From the NCBI RefSeq assembly GCF_028747205.1, contig NZ_CP112880.1, forward strand, positions 7,909,501 through 7,973,500: DNA of 64,000 nt, read 5' to 3'. The position numbers and the translations under genes were made by a program. Of this stretch, positions 25,028 to 34,400 are shown piece after piece (within the stretch, counting starts at the first letter, position 1; every line of letters starts with the position of its first letter). The stretch is from Streptomyces sp. CA-278952. Its GTDB lineage: Bacteria > Actinomycetota > Actinomycetes > Streptomycetales > Streptomycetaceae. The notes under the pieces were generated by a model, which made no database searches, was not told where the DNA came from, and saw nothing but the letters and a program-made list of their open reading frames with translations.

Positions 25028-26179
25028 TCACAGGAGGTGCCGGCGGTCGACGGCGGCGGCGAGTGCCGCGTGCCCCGAAGGGCCCGGATGAAGACCGTCG
25101 CCGCTGTCGTGGGCGGGGAGCATCCGGGAAGGGCGGTCCGGGTCGCGCAGCGCGGCGTCGAAGTCGGCCACACCGTCGAAGATCCGCCCGGTGCGCACGG
25201 CCCGGTTGATGTGCGCGCGGACCGTGTCCAGCTCGGGCGACCAGCGGGTCCACCCCTCGAACGGGGCGATGGTGGCGCCCAAGACCCGCAGCCCGGCGCC
25301 CCGGGCACGCAACGCCACCTGCCGGTAGCCGGCCAGGACCTGGTCCGGACCGCTCTGTCCCGGCGGCTGCTGGAGGTCGTTGACACCCAGGTGGACGAGG
25401 ACCGTCCGCAGTCCCGGCAGCCCGAGTACGTCGCGGTCGAAGCGGGCCTGGCCGCCGGGACCGAAGCGGACGTCGTCGAGCAGCAGCCGGTTGCCGCTGA
25501 TGCCGAGGTTGGCGACGGCCGCACCGGGCAGCCGCCGGGCCAACTGGTCGGGCCACCGCAGATCGGCGTCGTCGGGGGTGCCGACGCCCTCCGCGATGGA
25601 GTCGCCGAGCACCGCGAGCACCGGGCCGCGCGCCCCGGTGGTCTCCACCCCGGTCAGCAGGAGGACCGACCGGGTGCGCACCCCGTCGACGGTGTGCCAG
25701 GCATGGGTGTTGCGGTGGAAGGAGAGCGGGCCGGTCGGGCCGGGGACCCGCGTCCGCACCTCCAGCCGCGCCCCGTCCGCCACCCGCAGCCCCGCGACGG
25801 GGTCACTGGTCAGACTCGCGCCCGCCGCCAGCCACTCCTGGCTCCGCCCGGCGAAGGTCACCCGGTGGCTGTCCGCGGTCACCGGGCCGACCAGCACCGG
25901 AGCGGTCCCGAAGGTGTTCGCGTACCGAAGCCGGACCGCTCCACCCGCCGACAGCCGCAGCACGGCCGTGCAGTCGCCGTCGGTCAGCCCGGCGTACGCC
26001 ACCGGGTCGGCGGCGGTCGGCGCGGTCTGGGCGGTGGCCCAGGACGTCGTCCAGCGTGAACGTGCGGGGCCGGTGGTCCCCGCCGCGCGCGCGTCCGTCG
26101 CCGTGGCGGCGACCGCGGCGGCCCCGGCTGCCGCCGCCGCGTACAGAACCCCGCGTCTCGCGGGCCCCCGACCGCTCAC
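25028..26179 (-). CDS. Secreted SGNH/GDSL esterase
   Basis: 383 aa from a GTG at 26179 that overlaps the upstream stop codon as GTGA. The N-terminus is a Tat-like signal (GPARRGVLYAAAAAGAAA). An N-terminal beta-jelly-roll domain (~140 residues) precedes the SGNH domain with all four blocks: GDSIAEG, GISGN, GVNDL and DGLHP (Asp-His dyad). The two-domain plan resembles CE2-type or rhamnogalacturonan-type acetylesterases. In the locus it should remove acetyl groups outside the cell, complementing the cytoplasmic CE7 enzyme. Confidence 0.9.
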   Translation of the reverse strand: MSGRGPARRGVLYAAAAAGAAAVAATATDARAAGTTGPARSRWTTSWATAQTAPTAADPVAYAGLTDGDCTAVLRLSAGGAVRLRYANTFGTAPVLVGPVTADSHRVTFAGRSQEWLAAGASLTSDPVAGLRVADGARLEVRTRVPGPTGPLSFHRNTHAWHTVDGVRTRSVLLLTGVETTGARGPVLAVLGDSIAEGVGTPDDADLRWPDQLARRLPGAAVANLGISGNRLLLDDVRFGPGGQARFDRDVLGLPGLRTVLVHLGVNDLQQPPGQSGPDQVLAGYRQVALRARGAGLRVLGATIAPFEGWTRWSPELDTVRAHINRAVRTGRIFDGVADFDAALRDPDRPSRMLPAHDSGDGLHPGPSGHAALAAAVDRRHLL

Positions 26180-27258
26180 TGCGGGCACACACCGGTCGGG
26201 TCGTAGGAGCTGCCGTAGGTGCCCACGGCGTTGCCGCCGGTGTTGCCGCTCATCGTGTTGGAGCAGACGGGGCCCTGCGGGGTGCGCATGAACTTGATGC
26301 CGCCGCCCGCGTTGCCGGTGATGGTGTTGCCGTAGACGGAGGTCGCAGTGCCGTCCGTCGCGGTGTCACCGCCGAGCCGGACGCCCGCGCCCACGTTGTC
26401 GTGGACGGTGTTGTAGCGGAAGATGTTGCCGCTGCCCCGGGCGTCGAGCCCGCCGGAACTGGGGTCGCGCTGGCCGCTGCAGTCGTTGTACTCGACGTAG
26501 TTGTTCGTCGCGTTCTCCTTCACGTCCACGCACTCGTTGCCCCGCGTGACGATGGTGTTGTGGTGGATGCGGTTGTTCCGGCTGACGTCGGCCGCCGCGT
26601 CCGGAGCCCCGTTGGCGCCCTGCTGCTCGGGGGCCGTGCCGAGGTAGATCCCCTCGCCGTTCTTCCCGCCCCCGTCGAACACGAAGTCGGCGACTCCGCA
26701 GCCCGTGATGGTGTTGTCGTTCACCTCGGCCCCCGTGACGAGGTAGCGCAGCCGCAGGCACTCGTCGGCCGCGTTCTTGAGGGTCATGCCGGTGACGCGC
26801 AGGCCGCCGACCCCGTTCCCGGGAGTTGTGCTCATGACATAGATGAGTTTGAGCCGGTAGCCCGACACGTCCGAGGCCGATCCGTGCAGTCCGTCCACGG
26901 TGAAGCCGCTGAGCGTCGTGCTGTCATGCCGGACCTGGATGATCCGGGCGTCGCCCGCGCCCTTCACCACGGCGTTCGACGGACCGGTGATGGTGACTCC
27001 GGCCCGAGCGGTCACCACGTCCTGCCGGTAGGTGCCCGGGGCCAGGGTCACCACCGCGCCCGAGGGAGCCAGATCCACCGCCTTCTGGATCGTGGCCAGC
27101 GGGGCGCCCGCCGACGTACCGGAGTTGGCGTCGCTGCCGGACGGCGACACGTAGTACGCGCTCGCCGCCTCGGCCGCGGCCGAGGGGGTGGTCATGACGA
27201 GCGGGGCGAGGCCGGCGACGAGCGCGGCGGCCAGGGCGGTGCGCGGAAGTCGGGTCAT
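26176..27258 (-). CDS. Secreted right-handed beta-helix protein (pectate-lyase-like)
   Basis: 360 aa. Sec signal at residues 1-28 (MTRLPRTALAAALVAGL). The mature part starts YYVSPSGSDANSGTSAGAPLATIQKAVD, the usual DUF1565/PL9 beginning, and continues as a parallel beta-helix with Asn ladders (ENATNNYVEYN, IFRYNTVHDN, YGNTITGN). The family includes PL9 pectate lyases and related uronate lyases; the catalytic residues could not be assigned with confidence. Its ATG overlaps the YesL-like stop by 4 nt and its TGA overlaps the SGNH start. Confidence 0.85.
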   Translation of the reverse strand: MTRLPRTALAAALVAGLAPLVMTTPSAAAEAASAYYVSPSGSDANSGTSAGAPLATIQKAVDLAPSGAVVTLAPGTYRQDVVTARAGVTITGPSNAVVKGAGDARIIQVRHDSTTLSGFTVDGLHGSASDVSGYRLKLIYVMSTTPGNGVGGLRVTGMTLKNAADECLRLRYLVTGAEVNDNTITGCGVADFVFDGGGKNGEGIYLGTAPEQQGANGAPDAAADVSRNNRIHHNTIVTRGNECVDVKENATNNYVEYNDCSGQRDPSSGGLDARGSGNIFRYNTVHDNVGAGVRLGGDTATDGTATSVYGNTITGNAGGGIKFMRTPQGPVCSNTMSGNTGGNAVGTYGSSYDPTGVCPQ

Positions 27259-27896
27259 GAGGTGTGCCTCCTGGGATCGGCGAAGGACAGGGCGAGCAGG
27301 ACCGGAACGCTCGGGCCGAGCAGCAGCGGCCCCAGCGGTACGACGAGGGAGAGCAGGACGGCGGAGATCACCGCGCCGAGCAGGGCGGTGCCCCGGGCCG
27401 GGGAGCCGAAGCCGAGCGCCAGCGCCCCGGCCGACCAGGACCGGACGCCGCCCTCCGGGGCCCGGCCCGCCACGGCCGCGAGCGCCACATGATGGATCAC
27501 GAACGCCGCCGCGATGCCCACCTGGGCGGCCAGCAACGGGAACGTCCACGCCTTCGAACGACCCAGCAGAGATACGGTGTTGGCGGCCAGGACGACCGCG
27601 ACCGCTGTGGACAGCAGGCCGTGGAGCCACAGCGCGCGCCAGTAACCGCCGAAGGCGGCCAGCGTATTGGTGAAGCAGCGGCTGTCCCCGTCCACCCGCC
27701 ACCGCTGGAGCGCGCGGCCCATCGCGGCGAGCGCCGGCAGCCAGGTCACCACGCCCAGCGCCAGCAGCGTGAACGCGGCCCCGGCGGCGGCCGGGTAGGC
27801 GACGAACTCCAGCCGGCGCAGCAGCGTCGGCCAGCCCGACGGGGTGGCTTCCGGAACGGGCGGCGACGCCACCGCCCCGGCGAGAGGGGTCCCCAT
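27255..27896 (-). CDS. YesL-like membrane protein (DUF624)
   Basis: 213 aa with about five membrane segments. It shows the DUF624 features: a long first helix (EFVAYPAAAGAAFTLLALGV), a cytoplasmic loop with DGDSRCFTNTLAAFGGYWR, and Ala/Leu-rich C-terminal helices. YesL-type genes sit in actinobacterial and Bacillus glycan-uptake loci (the Bacillus yes rhamnogalacturonan cluster is the type case). The role is unproven, perhaps transport or membrane signalling. It lies 3 nt after the heparinase-like gene and overlaps the beta-helix gene. Confidence 0.8.
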   Translation of the reverse strand: MGTPLAGAVASPPVPEATPSGWPTLLRRLEFVAYPAAAGAAFTLLALGVVTWLPALAAMGRALQRWRVDGDSRCFTNTLAAFGGYWRALWLHGLLSTAVAVVLAANTVSLLGRSKAWTFPLLAAQVGIAAAFVIHHVALAAVAGRAPEGGVRSWSAGALALGFGSPARGTALLGAVISAVLLSLVVPLGPLLLGPSVPVLLALSFADPRRHTS

Positions 27897-27899
27897 GAT

Positions 27900-29885
27900 C
27901 TACCCGACCTTTCCTGTGTAGGGATCCGTTACGTCGAGGAGTACCCGGCCCGCCAGCTCCAGCCGGGTCGCCGCCACGACATAGGGGGCTCCGGCGGCGG
28001 TGAGCAGGACGGCGGCGGCGTCCGCCGCAAGCCCTTCACCCCGGATGCGCCGGGCGACGGGGGAGAGGAACACGCTCTCCTCACCGTCCGCGAACCGCAC
28101 ACCGTGGCCCTCGGCCGGCTCCGCCCCGGTGACCGGGCACGCGGCGTCCGGTGTGATGGCGGTGAGGAACAGGCCCGCGCGGCAGGCCGGAGTGGTCACG
28201 TCCAGCGTGTGCAGGGTGCGGGTGAGGCGCAGTTCCGGAGTGCTGGACGTCGGATTGGCCGCCACCTCCAGGACCCCGGTGCGCACCGCCGCCTCGTCCG
28301 GGGCCAGCCGCCGCACCCGGGCGGTGGCCTCCCCGGACCTGATCAGCCGGGTGCCGTCGCTCTGTTCCTCCGTCGGCCGGTCGGTCCGGAGCAGGAACGT
28401 CCACTCCCGCGGCTCCTCCGCCTCCGCCAGGTCCAGGAGGACGAGGCGCCCCGCCGGGGTGAACACCAGGGTCCGGTCCAGCCGGCGGACGCCGAGGGCC
28501 GGGTCGTACATCGCGGCGATCTCCGCCGTGGCGTGCGCCCACCCCTCCTCGTCACCCACCAGTACGTCCCGCTGCCGGGCCTGGCGTTCGAAGGGAATCC
28601 CCTCGTAGACGTGGTAGCGGTCCTCGTCCGCGTACCCCTGCCCGTCGACCAGCAGCAGATTGTGGTGTTCCGCCCGCTTGCGGTTGCTGTAGCCGTCGTC
28701 CACGGCGAGGTGGGCGGCCCCCGACAGCAGGACGAAGGAGCCCGAGTCCGGGTGGTGGTGACCCTGGTTCAGCGTCTCGTGGCCCAGCTCCGCCCGGTGC
28801 TTCGCGCTCGTCTCCCAGGCCCGGTGGCCGCCGCCCGGACTCGCCTTGAACGACACCGCGGTGGCCTCCGCGTCCCAGCCGGTGCGGGCCGCGAGCAGCC
28901 CCAGGTCCGGGAAGAACGCGCGGGTCACGGTGGGCGGGGCCGCCACGACGGCCGGGTCGTACCAGAGGTATTCGAGGTACGCCTCCGGCAGGATGCCCGG
29001 CCGCACCCCGCTGTGCTCCGCCTCCGCCCACAGCAGCTCGCCCGAGGCCAGGTCGCCCAGCCACTGCGCCTCGGCGATGCCGTACTGCGCGGCCAGCCGG
29101 TAGTAGAGCCCGGCGCTGTGGCCGCTGCGCCGGTCGTGGCAGTCGCCGTGGTCGATCGTGAGCGCGAAGCCGGGCGCGCTCTGGTGCAGCCGGTAGCCGA
29201 AGGTGTTCGCCATGAAGCCTCCCCGGTCCCACCAGTCGACGCCCTCGGCCTCCGCCAGCAGATCCAGGTGGATCGCCAGGAACGGGACTCCGTAACGCCA
29301 GTAGACGACCCCCTCCGCGTGCGAACCGTCCTCGGGCAGCACCTCCAGCACCGTGGCGAGGTTCGACTTCGCCCGTTCGGTCCACTCCTCCTTGCCCAGC
29401 ACGTAGCCGGCCGTCGCCAGACCCGCGTAACAGATCCAGTTGTGGTTCTGCCAGTACGAGGACGACCACCAGCGGCCCTCGCTCGCCACCGCGAAGTCGT
29501 ACAGGCGACGCCCCTGGATCAGCAGTTTGTAGCGGAGCAGCGCGGCCACGTCGTCCGGCAGGTCGTTCCCGATCCAGCGCAGGGTGAGCGCCAGGTGGTG
29601 GAGCAGCCAGCCGGCGTCCAGGTCGTGGTCGGGCATATGGGCCCGGCCCCAGTGCGGCAGCCGTGACGCCGCCTCGATCCAGCGCACGCTCTCCGCGAGA
29701 TCGGCCGGGTCGCCGCCGATCCGGTAGGCCAGGGCCGGGTTGGACGCGGCCGGGCCCAGCCAGGTGATGCTGGCCAGGGGGTGGGTGCGGGGCGGGGTCA
29801 GCCCGCGGTGCCGGGCCGCCTCCTCCCGCACCCGGGTCTCCTGGGCGGAGCGCGGACCGGGCGGCGGGGTGGCCGAGAGCAGCAC
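27900..29885 (-). CDS. Cytoplasmic heparinase-II/III-like lyase (DUF4962-type)
   Basis: 661 aa, no signal peptide. N-terminal alpha/alpha toroid (SSSYWQNHNWICYAGLATAG), then the heparinase II/III-like beta-sandwich (SNRKRAEHHNLLLVDGQGY, HPDSGSFVLLSG). Such enzymes are PL12/15/17/21 relatives that cut uronic-acid oligosaccharides, often exolytically. The missing export signal and the neighbouring transporter suggest it acts on imported oligomers. First of two such enzymes in series. Confidence 0.85.
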   Translation of the reverse strand: MLLSATPPPGPRSAQETRVREEAARHRGLTPPRTHPLASITWLGPAASNPALAYRIGGDPADLAESVRWIEAASRLPHWGRAHMPDHDLDAGWLLHHLALTLRWIGNDLPDDVAALLRYKLLIQGRRLYDFAVASEGRWWSSSYWQNHNWICYAGLATAGYVLGKEEWTERAKSNLATVLEVLPEDGSHAEGVVYWRYGVPFLAIHLDLLAEAEGVDWWDRGGFMANTFGYRLHQSAPGFALTIDHGDCHDRRSGHSAGLYYRLAAQYGIAEAQWLGDLASGELLWAEAEHSGVRPGILPEAYLEYLWYDPAVVAAPPTVTRAFFPDLGLLAARTGWDAEATAVSFKASPGGGHRAWETSAKHRAELGHETLNQGHHHPDSGSFVLLSGAAHLAVDDGYSNRKRAEHHNLLLVDGQGYADEDRYHVYEGIPFERQARQRDVLVGDEEGWAHATAEIAAMYDPALGVRRLDRTLVFTPAGRLVLLDLAEAEEPREWTFLLRTDRPTEEQSDGTRLIRSGEATARVRRLAPDEAAVRTGVLEVAANPTSSTPELRLTRTLHTLDVTTPACRAGLFLTAITPDAACPVTGAEPAEGHGVRFADGEESVFLSPVARRIRGEGLAADAAAVLLTAAGAPYVVAATRLELAGRVLLDVTDPYTGKVG

Positions 29886-29888
29886 GGC

Positions 29889-31682
29889 TCAGCCCCCCGT
29901 CCGGAAGCGGGCTGTCGAACCGTCCACCAGCTCCACGGTCAGCTCCGTACCGTCCAGCCGCACCTCGCTCACCGCGGGGCCCGCCGACGCCGCCTGGTAG
30001 ACCGAGGCGAAGACGACGTGGGAGGCATCGACCGTGAAGTCGACCCGGGTACGGGTGCGCTGCGGGTCGTCCGCCGGACCGGGGCCCGGCAGCGTGAGGG
30101 GGCGCACCGGCACCCCGGCGCTCTGCGTGTGCCAGCCGTGCAGCGTCTCGTCCCCGTACCAGGTGGTGCGCACCGGGCCCGCCGCCTGCACCTGCACGTC
30201 CAGCGCGGTACCGGGCCGCAGCTGGGCGGTGACGCGGGGGTCCTCCCGGCCCGTGACCTCCACCGTCAGGAGGTCCACCAGATAGCACGGGCCGACGGCC
30301 ACCCGGCGGACCGCCCGGACGCCCTCGTACGCCTCCGTCGCCTCGGCCGTCACCGAGACGGCGTCCGCCGCCGTCAGCGCGCCGGCGCACTCGGCCTGCT
30401 CGGCGCCGTCCACCCGGAACGCGGGGTGGGCCGCCGTCGAGGTGTACAGGTCGCGGAAGTCCGGGTGGGCGTACGGCACCTGGCCCGGGTCCGGCTGCCA
30501 CGCGGTCGTGTCGCCGTACAGATACAGCGAGAGCTTGTCCCGGTGGCCGTGCGATCCGCCGTGCGGGCCGAAGTCCACCAGGGCGTGGACGCCCGCTGCC
30601 CGCAGCACCGCGTACCCGGTCGAGGGAAACACGGTGACCGGGGCGGAAGCGGCCCGCCGGGGGAGCGGCGGCCCGGTGAACCAGCCGTCCAGCTCACGGT
30701 CGAGAGCGTCGTCCGCGTCGCCCAGCTCGGCGCGGACCCGGTCCGCCACCGCCTCCAGCGCGTCGGAGGGCACCGACTGCTGCGCCAGCGCGATCAGTTC
30801 CAGCCACTCCAGACCGAGGGCGTCGCGCCGGTAGGGGCCGTCGTGCAGGGCCGGCAGCACCCCGCCCGGCGTCGCGACGGCGGCCAGCACGTCCGTCATC
30901 CCCGCCAGCACGCCCACCACGTCGGTCGGCAGCGCGGAGGGGTCGGTGGAGCGCAGCGCCAGCAGCGCCGCCCGCAGCACGAAGCCGTGGTAGTAGGTAC
31001 TGCCCTCCCACTCCCAGCCGTCGTCCGCGACGGCCACGCGCAGATGCGCGTACAGCCCGTGCTCGCCCTCCAGCCAGCACCCGGCGCCCTCCCAGGCCGT
31101 GGACCGGACGGCCGCCGCCGCCCGGCTCGCCGCGACGCCGGCCGCGTTCAGCCACGCCGTGTAGTTGGACGCCAGGTGCCCCTGGGCGGTCAGCACGTCC
31201 CGGGCCTCCAGCGCCGCTTCCTCCAGCGCCTCCAGCAGCGGCAGCACCGCCGTCAGATCCCCGGCCTCCTTCTCCGCGAGCGTGATCACCGCGTGCCCGA
31301 CGTTGACCGCCCAGATGGCGTCCGTCAGCGCCTGGTGGAAGAGCCGGCCGCGCAGCATCCAGCCCTGGGCCTCGCCGTGCCGGTCGGCGGCCAGCTCGGC
31401 GTACAGGCCCGCGTACTCGCCCAGCCGCTCCACCGCCTCCGCCCGCTCGCCCCGGTGTGCCAGCACCCGCAGACGACGGGCCCAGGCCTGGTGCGAGAGG
31501 ACCAGCCACGCGCCGCGCACCGCTTCGCTGTCCACCCGGCAGCCGTGCGCACACCGCGCACCGCCCTCGGGGAACACCCCGGCCAGGAGATCGCCGTGCT
31601 CCAGCTCCACCCCGTGCGCCGGGCACACGTACGCGTGCCACCAGCCGCCGCGCTCCCGCGCGATCCGCCTCAACGCGGCCAT
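29889..31682 (-). CDS. Cytoplasmic heparinase-II/III-like lyase (second type)
   Basis: 597 aa, no signal peptide. N-terminal CxxH...CxxGC zinc-like cluster (YVCPAHG, GGARCAHGC), a helical toroid (STAWEGAGCWLEGEHGLY, EWEGSTYYHGFVLRA), then the beta-sandwich lyase half (VHALVDFGPHGGSHGHRDKLSLYLYG with the expected His pair). The short zinc-like motif fits the family now called PL35, but the assignment is only by resemblance. Stop lies 3 nt before the next heparinase gene. Overlaps the SDR gene by 13 nt. Confidence 0.83.
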   Translation of the reverse strand: MAALRRIARERGGWWHAYVCPAHGVELEHGDLLAGVFPEGGARCAHGCRVDSEAVRGAWLVLSHQAWARRLRVLAHRGERAEAVERLGEYAGLYAELAADRHGEAQGWMLRGRLFHQALTDAIWAVNVGHAVITLAEKEAGDLTAVLPLLEALEEAALEARDVLTAQGHLASNYTAWLNAAGVAASRAAAAVRSTAWEGAGCWLEGEHGLYAHLRVAVADDGWEWEGSTYYHGFVLRAALLALRSTDPSALPTDVVGVLAGMTDVLAAVATPGGVLPALHDGPYRRDALGLEWLELIALAQQSVPSDALEAVADRVRAELGDADDALDRELDGWFTGPPLPRRAASAPVTVFPSTGYAVLRAAGVHALVDFGPHGGSHGHRDKLSLYLYGDTTAWQPDPGQVPYAHPDFRDLYTSTAAHPAFRVDGAEQAECAGALTAADAVSVTAEATEAYEGVRAVRRVAVGPCYLVDLLTVEVTGREDPRVTAQLRPGTALDVQVQAAGPVRTTWYGDETLHGWHTQSAGVPVRPLTLPGPGPADDPQRTRTRVDFTVDASHVVFASVYQAASAGPAVSEVRLDGTELTVELVDGSTARFRTGG

Positions 31683-32434
31683 ACGCCACCGTCGATGTCC
31701 ATCGTGGTCGCCGTCAGGAAGCCCGAAGCGGGCGAGGCCAGATGGACCACGGCGGACGCCACGTCCTCGGGGGTGCCCGCCCGGCCTACCGGGATGCCCG
31801 CCTGCATGGCCTCCTGCGCCGCGGGCGCGGTGAAGGTGTCGTGGAACGCGGTGCCCTTGATGAAGCCCGGCGCGACCGCGTTGACCGTGACGCCGGTCCC
31901 GGCCAGCTCCTTGGCCAGGCCCTTGGTGAAGCCGCGGATGCCGGCCTTCGCGGCGGCGTACGCCACCGAGCCGGGGCCGCCGCCGTTGTGCGCGGCGAGC
32001 GAGGACATGGTGATGACGCGTCCGGCCGGGGACCGCGTCAGATGCGGCAGCGCCGCCCGCACCGTGCGGAACGTCGAGGACAGGTTGGTGGAGATCACCC
32101 GGTCGAAGTGGTCGTCGCTCATCTCGGCGATGGTCGAGCGGCCGACGAGGTGACCGGCGTTGCAGACCAGGATGTCGAGTCCGCCGAGGAAGCCGGCCGC
32201 CTCCTCGACCAGCCGGTCCACGTCCGCGGTCACGGTCGCGTCGGCGGCGAACGCCTTGGAGCGCCTGCCCAGCGTCTCGATCGCCGAGACCGTGTCGGCC
32301 GCCCGGTCGGCGGAGGAGTGGTAGTGCACGGCGACGTCGGCGCCGGCCTCGGCCAGTGCGAGCGCGATGGCGCGGCCGATGCCGTGCCCCGCCCCCGTCA
32401 CCAGCGCACGGGAGCCCTGAAGATCAGCAGACAT
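31670..32434 (-). CDS. Short-chain dehydrogenase (KduD/FabG-like)
   Basis: 254 aa. TGAGHGIG cofactor loop, NAG strand, catalytic S-Y-K (SSLAAHN ... YAAAKAG) and C-terminal DGG. In uronate pathways such SDRs reduce 4-deoxy-5-keto-uronate (DEH/KduD type), which would suit products of beta-elimination by the lyases here. Overlaps the downstream lyase gene, so translation is coupled. NADP versus NAD preference cannot be told. Confidence 0.88.
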   Translation of the reverse strand: MSADLQGSRALVTGAGHGIGRAIALALAEAGADVAVHYHSSADRAADTVSAIETLGRRSKAFAADATVTADVDRLVEEAAGFLGGLDILVCNAGHLVGRSTIAEMSDDHFDRVISTNLSSTFRTVRAALPHLTRSPAGRVITMSSLAAHNGGGPGSVAYAAAKAGIRGFTKGLAKELAGTGVTVNAVAPGFIKGTAFHDTFTAPAAQEAMQAGIPVGRAGTPEDVASAVVHLASPASGFLTATTMDIDGGVWPR

Positions 32435-32506
32435 GGGTGAAGCCCTTTCGGTTTCCGGCCGTTGGGGACCGGATGCGGTGCCCGGCCGGAGGGGGCCGGG
32501 GGCCGG

Positions 32507-33436
32507 TCACTTGAGACCGGCGGTGGCGAAGCCCTGCACGAAGTAGCGCTGGCCGATGAGGAAGAGCAGGACCATGGGAAGGGTGGCGAGCGTGGTGCCG
32601 GCCATCAGGAAGTGCCACTGGGTGCCGTTCTCCGTCTTGAAGACGGAGAGCCCGACCTGGATGACCCGCAGACTGTCCGTCCGGGTCACCAGCAGCGGCC
32701 ACAGGAAGTTGTTCCAGGACGACTCGAAGGTCAGCAGCGCCACGGTGGTGAGGGCCGGCTTGACCTGCGGCGTCATGATCCGGGCGTAGATGCGGAACTC
32801 GCCGAGCCCGTCGAGGCGGGCCGCCTCCTCCAGCTCCACCGGCAGATCCAGGTAGAACTGGCGGAAGAGGAAGACCGCGAACGGCGTCACCGCTCCCGGG
32901 ATGATCAGGGCCCACCAGGTGTCGAGCCAGCCGCTCCCGCCCTGACCGAGGATGTCGTTCCCGCCGGCCAGCGGCATGAAGCGGACGATCAGGAACTCCG
33001 GCAGCACCTTCGTGTACGTCGGGATCATCAGCGCCGCGATGAACAGGTAGAAGATCACCTCGCTGCCGCGGAACCTGATCCGCGCCAGCGCGTACCCGGC
33101 CATGGAGGCGACCAGGACGTTCAGCACGGTGTGGCTGAACGCGATGATGAAGCTGTTGCGGGCGTACGTGGCGAACGGGGCCGCCCGGAACGCGTCGACG
33201 TAGTTGCCGAACTGCCAGCTGCTGGGCAGGAGTCCGGCGTCCTGGGAGGCGATCTCCACCGGCGACTTGAGTGAGGTGATCACCATCCAGACGAACGGCA
33301 CCACCATCAGCAGGGAGATCACCGACAGCGTGAGGTAGAGCGCGATCCGGCCCGGGGACACCGGTCGCCGGTCGCCGCGCCCTCGCGGCTTCGCGGTGCT
33401 CGGGACTACCGGCTTCCGCGTATCAACTGTGGCCAC
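32507..33436 (-). CDS. Sugar ABC transporter permease (MalG-type)
   Basis: 309 aa, six membrane segments and the EAA loop ELEEAARLDGLGEFRIYARIMTPQVKPAL. Second permease of a carbohydrate ABC importer. N-terminus is Arg/Pro-rich and overlaps the end of the other permease by 14 nt. No ABC ATPase is in the locus; a shared MsiK-type ATPase encoded elsewhere is the likely partner, as for most Streptomyces sugar importers. Confidence 0.93.
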   Translation of the reverse strand: MATVDTRKPVVPSTAKPRGRGDRRPVSPGRIALYLTLSVISLLMVVPFVWMVITSLKSPVEIASQDAGLLPSSWQFGNYVDAFRAAPFATYARNSFIIAFSHTVLNVLVASMAGYALARIRFRGSEVIFYLFIAALMIPTYTKVLPEFLIVRFMPLAGGNDILGQGGSGWLDTWWALIIPGAVTPFAVFLFRQFYLDLPVELEEAARLDGLGEFRIYARIMTPQVKPALTTVALLTFESSWNNFLWPLLVTRTDSLRVIQVGLSVFKTENGTQWHFLMAGTTLATLPMVLLFLIGQRYFVQGFATAGLK

Positions 33437-34388
33437 GGGTGCCTCCCATGATCCGCCGGTTGACCAGGGTGAAGCCCATCAGCAGCACGAACAGCACCAG
33501 GGACTGGGCGCAGGCGTATCCGACGCGGAACTCCCGGAAGGCGGACTTGTAGATCTCGTAGGTCATCATCGTCGTGCTGTTGGCGGGGCCGCCGTCGGTG
33601 AGGATGTAGATCTGGTCGAAGGACTGGAACGCGCTGATCATCGACGTGATGAGCACGAAGAACGTGGCGGGCTTCAGCAGCGGCAGCGTGATGGAGAAGA
33701 ACTGCCGGACCTTGGAGGCGCCGTCCACCGACGCCGCCTCGTACAGCTCCCTGGGGAGCGACTGGAGCGCGGCGAGATAGATGAGCATCTTCATGCCGAT
33801 GCCCTGCCAGATGCCGACCAGGATCACCGAGGGCATCGCCCATGTCGTCGAGGAGAGCCAGGCCGGGCCGTCGATGCCGATGAACGACAGCAGCGCGTTG
33901 AGCAGGCCGTTGCCCGGGTTGTAGATCCACAGCCAGACCAGGGCGATGGCGACCGTGGCCGTGACCTGCGGCAGGAAGACCGCGGTGCGGAAGATGCCAC
34001 GTGCCTTGAGGCCGGTGTGCAGGGCCATGGCCAGCAGCAGGCCCAGCAGCATGCCGAACGGCACGGTGAAGAAGGTGTAGACGGCGGTGTTGACGATGGA
34101 CTTGCGGAAGACCGCGTCGTCCAGCATGTCCCGGAAGTTGTCAAGGCCCACGAACTGCGGGGCGGTCAGTACGTCGTACTTCGTGAACGCCAGGGCCACC
34201 GCGGCCAGCACCGGCAGGCCGATCCACAGCGCGGCGTGCAGCAGCGCGGGCGCCACCATGAGCATGCCGGCCCGGCGCCGTCGGCGTCCGGGGCCCGTGG
34301 GGGTCCGGCGGGTGCGCCGGGTCGGCGCCGATTCAGGAGGTGCGGGCGGCCGCACGGGCCGCGCCTTCAATACGGATGTCGCTCCCAC
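33423..34388 (-). CDS. Sugar ABC transporter permease (MalF-type)
   Basis: 321 aa, six membrane segments after a basic N-terminus. The EAA loop is ELYEAASVDGASKVRQFFSITLPLLKPA. Pairs with the downstream MalG-type permease (14-nt overlap) and the binding protein 12 nt upstream. Confidence 0.93.
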   Translation of the reverse strand: MGATSVLKARPVRPPAPPESAPTRRTRRTPTGPGRRRRRAGMLMVAPALLHAALWIGLPVLAAVALAFTKYDVLTAPQFVGLDNFRDMLDDAVFRKSIVNTAVYTFFTVPFGMLLGLLLAMALHTGLKARGIFRTAVFLPQVTATVAIALVWLWIYNPGNGLLNALLSFIGIDGPAWLSSTTWAMPSVILVGIWQGIGMKMLIYLAALQSLPRELYEAASVDGASKVRQFFSITLPLLKPATFFVLITSMISAFQSFDQIYILTDGGPANSTTMMTYEIYKSAFREFRVGYACAQSLVLFVLLMGFTLVNRRIMGGTRGHS

Positions 34389-34400
34389 AGTGACGGGTCC

